From: Nocardioides sp.
GTDB lineage: Bacteria; Actinomycetota; Actinomycetes; Propionibacteriales; Nocardioidaceae
DNA: 59,291 nt
Assembly (NCBI RefSeq): GCF_014360585.1
Contig: NZ_JACIXG010000027.1
Location: 1-59,291 of the forward strand
Direction: 5' to 3'
Shown here: one piece after another, positions 48,968 through 55,883 of the stretch
How the letters are laid out: every line of letters starts with the position of its first letter
Numbering within the stretch: position 1 is the stretch's first letter
The notes under the pieces: generated by a model
Database searches by the model: none
What the model saw: only the letters and a program-made list of their open reading frames with translations
Told to the model about the DNA's origin: nothing
Position numbers and translations under genes: made by a program

Positions 48968-49837
48968 ATGCTCCGTATCCGCCGTTCGACACGCCGCGCC
49001 GCAGCCATCGCCGCCGGCGCTCTCGCCGCCGCCTTCGTCCCCGCGCTGATCCCGGCTCCCGCCCAGGCCTGGGCGCCGGCCGACACGGCCACCATCACTC
49101 CTGGCGTGCAGATGTACACCAACGGTGCCCAGTGCACCGCCAACTTCGTCTTCGCCGACTCGGCGGCGAACGTCTACGTCGGCTACGCCGCTCACTGCGC
49201 GGGTCTCGGCGAGGCCACCGACACCAACGGCTGCGCCGCGGAGTCGCTTCCGCTGGGCACGCCGGTGACCTTCAACGAGGGCGGTTCGCTGCTGAGCGCG
49301 GGCACCGTCCTGGGGAAGGGGAAGCTGGCGTACTCCTCCTGGCTCACCATGAAGAGGCAGGGCACCACGGACGAGAACACGTGCGCCTACAACGACTTCG
49401 CGCTGGTCAAGGTGGACGCCGCGGACGCGGGCAAGGTCAACCCGACCGTGCCGATCTGGGGCGGCCCCACGGGCATCGACACCGACGGCACCGTGGCCGG
49501 TGACAAGGTCTACTCCTACGGCAACTCCTCGATCCGTGCCGACATCGACCTGCTCTCGCCGAAGATCGGTCTCTCCCTCGGGGACAGCGTCAACGGCACC
49601 CGGTGGTCGCACCCGCTCTACAACCTCACCCCGGGCATCCCCGGTGACTCCGGCTCCGGCTTCCTGAACGCGGAGGGCAAGGCCGTCGGCACCCTGTCGA
49701 CGCTGGGACTGGCTCCGCTGGCGGGTTCCAACAACATCGGTGACATGGACCTCGAGCTGAAGTACGCCCAGGCGAACTCGGGCATCTCCGGTCTGCGTCT
49801 GGTCAACGGCACCGAGCCGTTCAGCGCCATCCTCTGA
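48968..49837 (+). CDS. Secreted trypsin-like serine protease
   Basis: A 289-residue exported chymotrypsin-fold protein. The signal peptide is MLRIRRSTRRAAAIAAGALA followed by a hydrophobic stretch ending APAQA. The triad is His about 76 (YVGYAAHCAG), Asp about 143 (YNDFALVKV) and Ser about 228 (GIPGDSGSGFLN). Cysteine pairs (CTANF/AAHC and NGC/ENTC) suggest disulfides suited to the outside. No pro-domain or anchor is visible. The promoter has TATAGA at 48944 and a Crp-like site. A large palindromic repeat begins 7 bp after the stop. Confidence 0.87.
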   Translation: MLRIRRSTRRAAAIAAGALAAAFVPALIPAPAQAWAPADTATITPGVQMYTNGAQCTANFVFADSAANVYVGYAAHCAGLGEATDTNGCAAESLPLGTPVTFNEGGSLLSAGTVLGKGKLAYSSWLTMKRQGTTDENTCAYNDFALVKVDAADAGKVNPTVPIWGGPTGIDTDGTVAGDKVYSYGNSSIRADIDLLSPKIGLSLGDSVNGTRWSHPLYNLTPGIPGDSGSGFLNAEGKAVGTLSTLGLAPLAGSNNIGDMDLELKYAQANSGISGLRLVNGTEPFSAIL

Positions 49838-49843
49838 GCACAC

Positions 49844-49968
49844 CGCTGGTCGAGCCGTGAGGCCGCCTGCGGCCGAGCGTGTCGAGACCAACACAGTCCT
49901 GTCGAGTGCCGATGGGACCGTGTTGGTCTCGGCTCCCGCTCGCGAGCGCTCGCGGGGCTCGACCAGCG
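49844..49968. repeat. Cruciform-type repeat, intergenic copy
   Basis: Terminal inverted repeats CGCTGGTCGAGCC/GGCTCGACCAGCG (49844-49856 with 49956-49968) enclose a central stem (49883-49894 with 49920-49931, CGAGACCAACAC/GTGTTGGTCTCG). A left hairpin (GGCCGC-CT-GCGGCC at 49861-49874) and a right GC-rich hairpin flank the central stem. The same element occurs inside adnA at 54017-54185. Confidence 0.8.
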
Positions 49969-49979
49969 AAAGTAGGGGT

Positions 49980-50300
49980 ATGACCGACCGGGAGGCGTAC
50001 GTTGAAGCCGTTCTGCGTCTCGTCGAGCAGATCCCACGCGGGCAGGTGACGACCTATGGCGCGATCGCGGACGCCCTCTTCGACGAGTTCGGGGGCGGTC
50101 CGCGGCAGGTCGGCGCGGTGATGGCACGCGAAGGCGCCGGAATGCCGTGGTGGCGCGTGGTGCGGGCCGACGGCTCGCTCCCCGCCTCCCACGGTGAGGA
50201 GGCCCGCCAGGCCTATCTCGAGGAGGGCACCCCGCGTCGAGTCTCGGGGGCGGTGGACCTGCGCGAGGCGCTGTGGCTGCCACCTACGATGATCACGTGA
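49980..50300 (+). CDS. Alkyltransferase-like protein (ATL, MGMT family)
   Basis: A 106-residue protein of the MGMT C-domain family. The DNA-binding helix-turn-helix is VEQIPRGQVTTYGAIADAL. The active-site PCHR of true methyltransferases is replaced by PWWRV (GAGMPWWRVVRADG), so it cannot accept an alkyl group. ATL proteins bind O6-alkylguanine and hand the lesion to nucleotide excision repair. ATG at 49980 lies 11 bp after the palindromic repeat, and AGTAGGGG may serve as a weak ribosome site. The stop overlaps the acyltransferase start by 1 nt. Matches the Rv3204 position. Confidence 0.9.
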   Translation: MTDREAYVEAVLRLVEQIPRGQVTTYGAIADALFDEFGGGPRQVGAVMAREGAGMPWWRVVRADGSLPASHGEEARQAYLEEGTPRRVSGAVDLREALWLPPTMIT

Positions 50301-50965
50301 TGTATCGCGTCCTCCACGCCGTCGTGCCACCCCTTCTCCGGGCCGTCTGGCGCCCCACGGTGACGGGGGCCGAGAACGTCCCGCGCACCGGCGGGGTGAT
50401 CCTGGCCAGCAACCACCTCAGCTTCGCCGACTCGATCGTGATCCCGTCGGTCTCGCCCCGGCCGGTGCACTTCCTGGCCAAGTCCGACTACTTCACCGGC
50501 ACCGGGCTCAAGGGCGGGGCCCAGAAGGCGTGGTTCGAGGGGCTCGGGATGCTGCCGGTGGACCGCGACGACCCGCAGGCGGCGCTCGGCTCGCTCGAGG
50601 TGGCCCTGGAGGTCCTCGGCAAGGGCGAGGCGTTCGGGATCTATCCGGAGGGCACCCGCTCCCGCGACGGCCGGCTCTATCGCGGCCGTACGGGGGTGGC
50701 GCACCTGGCGCTGACCGCCGGCGTCCCGGTGGTGCCGGTGGGTCTGCGCGGGACCGCACAGCTCCAGCCGGTGGGATCGAGCCTGCCGCGCCTGGCGAAG
50801 GTCACCGTCGCGTTCGGACAGCCGATCCAGGTGGCTGGACGCTTCGACGGCGTACCTCTCGGCAAGGCCCGCCGGGTGATCACCGACGAGGTGATGGCGG
50901 CGATCGCGGTGCTGAGCGGCCAGGAAGCGGCCGGGGTCTACAACGAGCGGCCCGCCGACGTCTGA
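50300..50965 (+). CDS. 1-acyl-glycerol-3-phosphate acyltransferase (PlsC-like)
   Basis: A 221-residue acyltransferase of the PlsC family. It has the catalytic NHLSFAD (HX4D), the FLAKSDYFTG segment, the substrate-binding IYPEGTRSRDGRL and the proline-turn VPVVPVGL. It should acylate lysophosphatidic acid or a similar lysolipid at the inner membrane face. ATG at 50300 overlaps the ATL stop (TGATG); upstream in-frame GTG codons at 50297 and 50273 are possible. Coupling with ATL looks positional rather than functional. Confidence 0.9.
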   Translation: MYRVLHAVVPPLLRAVWRPTVTGAENVPRTGGVILASNHLSFADSIVIPSVSPRPVHFLAKSDYFTGTGLKGGAQKAWFEGLGMLPVDRDDPQAALGSLEVALEVLGKGEAFGIYPEGTRSRDGRLYRGRTGVAHLALTAGVPVVPVGLRGTAQLQPVGSSLPRLAKVTVAFGQPIQVAGRFDGVPLGKARRVITDEVMAAIAVLSGQEAAGVYNERPADV

Positions 50966-51035
50966 TCGCCTATTGCGTCGCGCGGCGAACGGGCGCATCC
51001 TGGAAGGTGGACCCCTAGCCGCCGAGGTGAGGCAG

Positions 51036-51734
51036 ATGGCCACCACGACCGTGTTGCAGGACGAGCTGCGCCGCAAGCACGACGAGCTCGCTGAGCGTCT
51101 GGCCCACGCTCGGAGCATCATCGCCAGGCCGGAGCAGACCCGTCGGGGCTGTCCACCGATCGACCGGTTCAACGCCAGCACGTCTCGACATCTGCACGCT
51201 GTCGACGAGGCGCTGCTGCCCGCGGTCTCCGCCAACTGCGAGGGCGGCGACGGTCTGGTCCTTGCCTATCTCCCCACCGCGCGGCACCTGGAGGTGCTGG
51301 TCTTCCACGTGAAGGCGCACGAGTACGGCTCCACCTGGGAGACCGCCCACTCGTGGCCGACGCTGTGGGGCGCGGTCGAGGAGGCGCTCGACGCTCAGCG
51401 CGAGAAGGAGGACGAGCTGGTCTCGCACCTCGCTGAGGAAGCCTCCGGCGACGTGCTCCTGCTCGTCGCCGAACGGCTCATGGCGGCCGAGCGCAGGGCG
51501 CCCTCGCGTCCCCATCCCCGCCTCCCGCACACGGGCCTGCCCGGCAAGGTCGTACGCCGCGTGGCCCGTCCCGTCGACGCGATCTGCGACGCGCTCGAGA
51601 ACCGTTCGGTCGGCGGTCCGAAGCCGCTGCCGCACAAGAAGCCGGGCCTGTTCTGGCAGTACCTGCTCGGCGACCCGCGCTTCCCCGACGATCCGGCCAA
51701 AGAGACCCGGCACAATGAGCCGGGTGACCGCTGA
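51036..51734 (+). CDS. Hypothetical helical protein, hemerythrin-like features
   Basis: A 232-residue protein I do not recognise securely. The first 160 residues are helical with histidine/glutamate pairs spaced as in HHE bundles (RRKHDELAERLAHA, RHLHAVDEALLPAV, RHLEVLVFHVKAHEYG, KEDELVSHLAEEA). The C-terminal part is basic and proline-rich (RPHPRLPHTGLPGKVVRRVARP) and ends with PGLFWQYLLGDPRFPDD. GAGGTGAGG precedes the ATG. It overlaps the cupin gene by 20 nt. A di-iron binding role is a guess. Confidence 0.55.
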   Translation: MATTTVLQDELRRKHDELAERLAHARSIIARPEQTRRGCPPIDRFNASTSRHLHAVDEALLPAVSANCEGGDGLVLAYLPTARHLEVLVFHVKAHEYGSTWETAHSWPTLWGAVEEALDAQREKEDELVSHLAEEASGDVLLLVAERLMAAERRAPSRPHPRLPHTGLPGKVVRRVARPVDAICDALENRSVGGPKPLPHKKPGLFWQYLLGDPRFPDDPAKETRHNEPGDR

Positions 51735-52164
51735 CTCCATCACCTCCGCACTCGACCTCGCGCCGCACCCCGAAGGCGGCTCGTTCCGGCAGACCTGGGC
51801 TGCTGCCGAGACCGTCGCCCTGCCCGACGGGCGGGTTCGCCCGACCGCGACCCTGATCTACTTCCGGCTCCTGGCGGGGGAGTCGTCCGCGTGGCACCGG
51901 GTCACCTCCGACGAGATCTGGCTGGCGCACACCGGTGTGGTGTCACTGCAGCTCGGTGGCTCCGCCACGGCCCCCGTCGAGGGCGAGACCGTGCTCGTCG
52001 GGGTGGACGTCGCGGGCGGCCAGGTGCCGCAGGCCGTCGTGCCGGCGGGGGTGTGGCAGCGTACGGTCCCCTCGTCCGATGACGCGCTCGTCTCCTGCGT
52101 GGTCTCGCCTGGCTTCGACTTCGACGACTTCGAGCTCGCCTCAGAATCAGGAAGCGCGGAGTAG
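51715..52164 (+). CDS. Cupin family protein (DUF985)
   Basis: A 149-residue Cupin_5/DUF985 protein. The family opening LDLAPHPEGGSFRQTW, the barrel strands TLIYFRLLAGESSAWHRV and DEIWLAHTGVVSLQLGG, and the finish PAGVWQRTV...CVVSPGFDFDDFEL are all present. Such small double-stranded beta-helix proteins often bind metal and sugars. ATG at 51715 overlaps the previous gene; a GTG at 51724 is a possible start. DUF1905 follows 5 bp later. Catalytic function is unknown. Confidence 0.9.
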   Translation: MSRVTADSITSALDLAPHPEGGSFRQTWAAAETVALPDGRVRPTATLIYFRLLAGESSAWHRVTSDEIWLAHTGVVSLQLGGSATAPVEGETVLVGVDVAGGQVPQAVVPAGVWQRTVPSSDDALVSCVVSPGFDFDDFELASESGSAE

Positions 52165-52169
52165 GCCCG

Positions 52170-52460
52170 ATGGAGTACACCTTCGAAGGGGCCGTCATCG
52201 AGTGGCGCGGTCCGGCGCCGTTCTACTACGTGCCCATGCCCGTCGAGGACGCCCAGGACCTCAAGGAGGACGCTCGTGGGATGGAGTACTGGGGTCAGGT
52301 CGCCGTCACCGCCACCATCGGTGCGACCACCTTCACCACCGCGCTCTTCCCCAAGGACGGCACCTACCTGCTTCCGCTGAAAGCCGTCGTCCGGCGGGCC
52401 GAAGGGATCGATCTCGACGACGTCGTGGGGGTCCGGATGCGGCTGGGTCACGACGTCTGA
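52170..52460 (+). CDS. DUF1905 family protein
   Basis: A 96-residue protein of DUF1905. It begins EYTFEGAVIEWRGPAPFYYVPMP, has the middle YWGQVAVTATIGATTFTTALFPKDGTYLLPLKAVVR, and closes with the typical DDVVGVRMRLG. Predicted all-beta, cytoplasmic, of unknown function. It is coupled to the cupin gene (5-bp gap). The ATG follows GTAGGCCCG, a weak ribosome site, so translation may rely on coupling. Confidence 0.9.
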   Translation: MEYTFEGAVIEWRGPAPFYYVPMPVEDAQDLKEDARGMEYWGQVAVTATIGATTFTTALFPKDGTYLLPLKAVVRRAEGIDLDDVVGVRMRLGHDV

Positions 52461-52517
52461 TCGGGCGTCTGAAGGGACCTCTGAAAACTGTCGGTGTCGT
52501 CTGATTAGGTAGGGCCC

Positions 52518-55500
52518 GTGAGTGTCGCCTACCGCCTAGCCCCGCCGCCGAGCGCAGCCGCCGTGCCGGTGCTCGACGAGCACCAGCGCTCGGTCGTGGA
52601 GCACGCCGGCGGGCCGCTCCTGGTGCTGGCCGGACCCGGGACGGGCAAGACGACCACGCTGGTGGAGGCGGTCGTCGACCGGATCGAGAACCGAGGCGTA
52701 CGGCCCGACCAGCTGCTGGCGCTGACCTTCTCCCGCAAGGCCGCCGAGCAGCTGCGCGACCGGGTGACGGCGCGGCTGGGGCGCACCCTCTCGGGGGCGG
52801 TCTCCTCGACGTTCCACTCCTTCGCCTACGGGCTGGTGCGGCGCTATGCGCCGGCCGAGCTCTACACGGCGCCGCTGACGCTGCTCTCCGCGCCCGAGGC
52901 TGACGTGGTGCTGCAGGAGCTGCTGTCCGACCACCCGGAGTCGGTGCGATGGCCGGAGCGGTTCCGGATGGCGGTCGGCACCCGCGGGTTCGCGCGCGAG
53001 GTGCAGACCGTGATCGCGCGGGCACGCGAGCGCGGGCTCGATCCCGACCAGCTGGTGACGCTCGGCCGTGACGAGGGGATCGAGGAGTTCGTCGCGGCCG
53101 GATGGTTCCTGGAGCAGTATCTCGACGTGCTCGGCGCCCAGGCGGCCATCGACTACCCCGACCTGATCATGCGCGGGGTGATCGAGGCCGAGCGGCATGC
53201 GGCCGAGCTCCGGGCCGAGTTCACGTGCGTGTTCGTGGACGAATACCAGGACACCGACCCGAGCCAGGTCGCGCTGCTGCAGGCGCTGGCCGGCGACGGC
53301 CGCGACCTGATCGTCGTCGGCGACCCCGACCAGTCCATCTACGGTTTCCGGGGCGCGGACGTCAACGGAATCCTCGACTTCCCCGCTCAGTTCCTGACCC
53401 GGGAACGCCGGCATGCGCCGGTGGTGGCTCTGGGGACGACCCGTCGTTTCGGGTCACGGCTGCTGCGGACCTCGCGGTCGATCGCCGCGGGGATCTCCGT
53501 GCGCGGCTCGATCCCGGTCGCTGCCTACGACACCTTCCGCAACCCGCACCCGTTGGCCCAGGACCCGGGAAGGGCCGAGGTGCTCACCTTCGACACCGAC
53601 CGGGCCGAGACCGAGCACATCGCCGACCTGCTCCGCCGGGCTCACCTCGAGGACGGCATCGACTGGTCCGACATGGCCGTCCTGGTGCGTTCGGGCCGCA
53701 CCTCGATCCCGCAGCTGCGCCGGTCGCTGACCGCAGCCGGTGTCCCGGTCGAGGTCGCCTCCGACGAGACCCCGCTGGTCCGTGAGCCGGCCGCCGCGGT
53801 CCTCCTCGACGCGCTCGGGATCGTCGTCGACGCCGCCGTCGAGTCGGAGCTCGACGAACGCTACGTACGCTCCGAGCGCTGCGAGGAGCTGCTCACCGGC
53901 CCGCTCGGCGGGCTCGACGCGACCGACGTCCGTGCGCTGACTCGCACGCTCAGGGCAAGGTTTCCCGACGTGTCTGCGAGCGATCTCGTACGCCGCGCCG
54001 TGCTCGATCCGTCGTCGCTGGTCGAGCCCGGGACCTTCCCGTTGGTCGAGCCCGGCGAGCGCCAGCGAGCCGGTGTCGAGACCAACACAGTCCCCTCGAG
54101 CGCGACAGGGGACCGTGTTGGTCTCGACACGGATTCGTTCGTACCTCACGAATCCGGCTCGACCAGCGGGGGTGGCTCGACCAGCCGCGGCGAGGAACGG
54201 GTGCTGGGGCGCGTACGCCGGCTTGCGGCCCTTCTTGTCGAGGCGCGCCGTGTGCTGGCAGGCGGTGCCGGGGCGGAGCAGGTTCTCTGGACACTGTGGG
54301 AGGGCGCCGACTGGGGCCAGCGGCTGCGGGCGCAGGTCGAGTCGGGTGGCTCGGCGGCGCGGCTGGCTCATCGAGACCTGGATGCGGTCGTGGCGCTGTT
54401 CGACACCGCTGCCAAGATCGAGGGCCGTCAGGAGTTCACCTCGGTGGAGACCTTCCTCGCGACTCTCCGCGCCCAGGAGATCCCGGCCGACACCCTGGCC
54501 GACAAGGGTGTGCGCGGCTCGGCGGTGCGGCTGCTCACCGCCCACCGGTCCAAGGGGCTGGAGTGGGGGCTCGTGGTGGTCGCCCACGTCCAGGAGGGCG
54601 CCTGGCCCGACCTGCGGCGTCGCGACTCGCTCCTCGGCCCCGACCGGATCGCTCCGGCGCTCCCGGACGGTCATCACGGTGGGCTGCTGCCTCCGCTGAC
54701 CCGCTCGGCGATGCTCGCCGAGGAGCGCCGACTCTTCTACGTCGCCGCCACTCGCGCCCGGTCCCGGCTCGTCGTGACCGCGGTGAAGTCTCCCGACGAC
54801 GACGGCGACCAGCCGTCGCGGTTCATCAACGAGCTCGGCCTGCGCGAGGACCAGATCCGTCACCGCATCGGCCGGCCGGCAAGACCGCTGTCGCTGGCCG
54901 GTCTGGTCGCCGAGCTGCGCCGCACCGCGGCAGACCCGGCTCAACCCGACGCGCTGCGGGAAGCGGCCGCGAGGCGGCTGCAGAAGCTGGCTGCCACCGA
55001 GGTGCGCGGGAAGCGGATCGCGCTCGCCGCCGACCCGTCGACCTGGTGGGGGCTGCGAGCCCCGACGTACGCCTCGGCTCCGGTCCGGCCCGAGGACCGT
55101 CCGATCACGCTGAGCGCGTCGGCGCTGGAGGCGATCTTGACCTGCCCGGCGCAGTGGTTCCTGGCTCGCGAGGCAGGCGGCGCGGTCACCGACTCCTCCT
55201 CGCAGGGATTCGGCAAGGTGGTGCACGCGATCGCCGAGCAGCTCGCCCGCGGCGTCCTCGACGCTGCCACGGTCGAGGATCTGATGCCGTTCGTGGACGA
55301 GGTGTGGGGCCGCCTCGAGTTCCGTACGCCCTGGTCGGCTGCCCGCGAGCGCGAGGCGGTCCGCGAGGTGCTCGCCCGGTTCCTGACCTGGCATCGGCGC
55401 CCCGGTGCGCGGACCGTGATCGGGTTCGAGGAGCAGCTGACCGCGAAGATATCGCTTCCCAGTGGGGAGACGGTGCGGCTCAACGGCTACGCGGACCGGC

Positions 55501-55883
55501 TGGAGCTCGACGAGAGCGGAAGGATCGTGGTGGTCGACCTGAAGACCGGGAAGTATCCGCCCACCGCACAGGAGGTAAAGGAGCACGGCCAGCTCGGCCT
55601 CTACCAGCTGGCGGTCGAGCACGGCGCGGCCTCGTCGCTGGCGCCGGGTGCGACCTCCGGGGGAGCGGAGCTGATCCAGCTGCGCCATCCGGCGGGTTCG
55701 GGGAGCGGGCTGCCGAAGGTGCAGGTGCAGGCGCCCGAGCCGCCCGAGATCATCGCCCAGCTGGAGAAGGCGGTGGCGACGGTGCGGGCCGAGGAGTTCG
55801 TGGCCAGGCCCGGCAAGCAGTGCGACCGGTGCCAGTTCGTCGCGCTCTGTCCGGCGCAGACCTCGGGATCGGTGCTGTCGTGA
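52518..55883 (+). CDS. adnA: Helicase-nuclease subunit AdnA
   Basis: A 1121-residue UvrD-like helicase with a C-terminal nuclease, the AdnA subunit (Rv3202c type) of the AdnAB complex that resects double-strand breaks. Walker A is LAGPGTGKTT near 40, motif II FVDEYQDTDPSQ near 240, and motif VI RRLFYVAATRAR near 736. The nuclease carries VVDLKTGK near 1005. Cysteines in LTCPAQW (about 875) and QCDRCQFVALC (about 1100) look like an AddB-type Fe-S cluster. Residues 500-556 are a translated cruciform repeat, which makes the protein longer than the roughly 1,050 residues I remember. The stop overlaps adnB by 4 nt. Confidence 0.92.
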   Translation: MSVAYRLAPPPSAAAVPVLDEHQRSVVEHAGGPLLVLAGPGTGKTTTLVEAVVDRIENRGVRPDQLLALTFSRKAAEQLRDRVTARLGRTLSGAVSSTFHSFAYGLVRRYAPAELYTAPLTLLSAPEADVVLQELLSDHPESVRWPERFRMAVGTRGFAREVQTVIARARERGLDPDQLVTLGRDEGIEEFVAAGWFLEQYLDVLGAQAAIDYPDLIMRGVIEAERHAAELRAEFTCVFVDEYQDTDPSQVALLQALAGDGRDLIVVGDPDQSIYGFRGADVNGILDFPAQFLTRERRHAPVVALGTTRRFGSRLLRTSRSIAAGISVRGSIPVAAYDTFRNPHPLAQDPGRAEVLTFDTDRAETEHIADLLRRAHLEDGIDWSDMAVLVRSGRTSIPQLRRSLTAAGVPVEVASDETPLVREPAAAVLLDALGIVVDAAVESELDERYVRSERCEELLTGPLGGLDATDVRALTRTLRARFPDVSASDLVRRAVLDPSSLVEPGTFPLVEPGERQRAGVETNTVPSSATGDRVGLDTDSFVPHESGSTSGGGSTSRGEERVLGRVRRLAALLVEARRVLAGGAGAEQVLWTLWEGADWGQRLRAQVESGGSAARLAHRDLDAVVALFDTAAKIEGRQEFTSVETFLATLRAQEIPADTLADKGVRGSAVRLLTAHRSKGLEWGLVVVAHVQEGAWPDLRRRDSLLGPDRIAPALPDGHHGGLLPPLTRSAMLAEERRLFYVAATRARSRLVVTAVKSPDDDGDQPSRFINELGLREDQIRHRIGRPARPLSLAGLVAELRRTAADPAQPDALREAAARRLQKLAATEVRGKRIALAADPSTWWGLRAPTYASAPVRPEDRPITLSASALEAILTCPAQWFLAREAGGAVTDSSSQGFGKVVHAIAEQLARGVLDAATVEDLMPFVDEVWGRLEFRTPWSAAREREAVREVLARFLTWHRRPGARTVIGFEEQLTAKISLPSGETVRLNGYADRLELDESGRIVVVDLKTGKYPPTAQEVKEHGQLGLYQLAVEHGAASSLAPGATSGGAELIQLRHPAGSGSGLPKVQVQAPEPPEIIAQLEKAVATVRAEEFVARPGKQCDRCQFVALCPAQTSGSVLS
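54017..54185 (+). repeat. Cruciform-type repeat inserted in frame in adnA
   Basis: GCTGGTCGAGCC/GGCTCGACCAGC ends (54017-54028 with 54174-54185) enclose a second such pair (54041-54052 with 54156-54167) and a core stem GTGTCGAGACCAACAC/GTGTTGGTCTCGACAC (54073-54088 with 54115-54130). The core stem continues as GTCCCCT/AGGGGAC. A right arm hairpin GGATTCG/CGAATCC also forms. The insertion keeps the adnA frame open and codes for about 57 Ser/Gly/Thr/Pro-rich residues. Confidence 0.8.

Noticed and set aside
54296..55879. Extension of the adnB frame far upstream inside adnA, giving a 1,612-residue protein
   Set aside because: The upstream part has no helicase motifs, while adnA is well supported there. 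The GTG at 55880 overlaps the adnA stop in the usual way.
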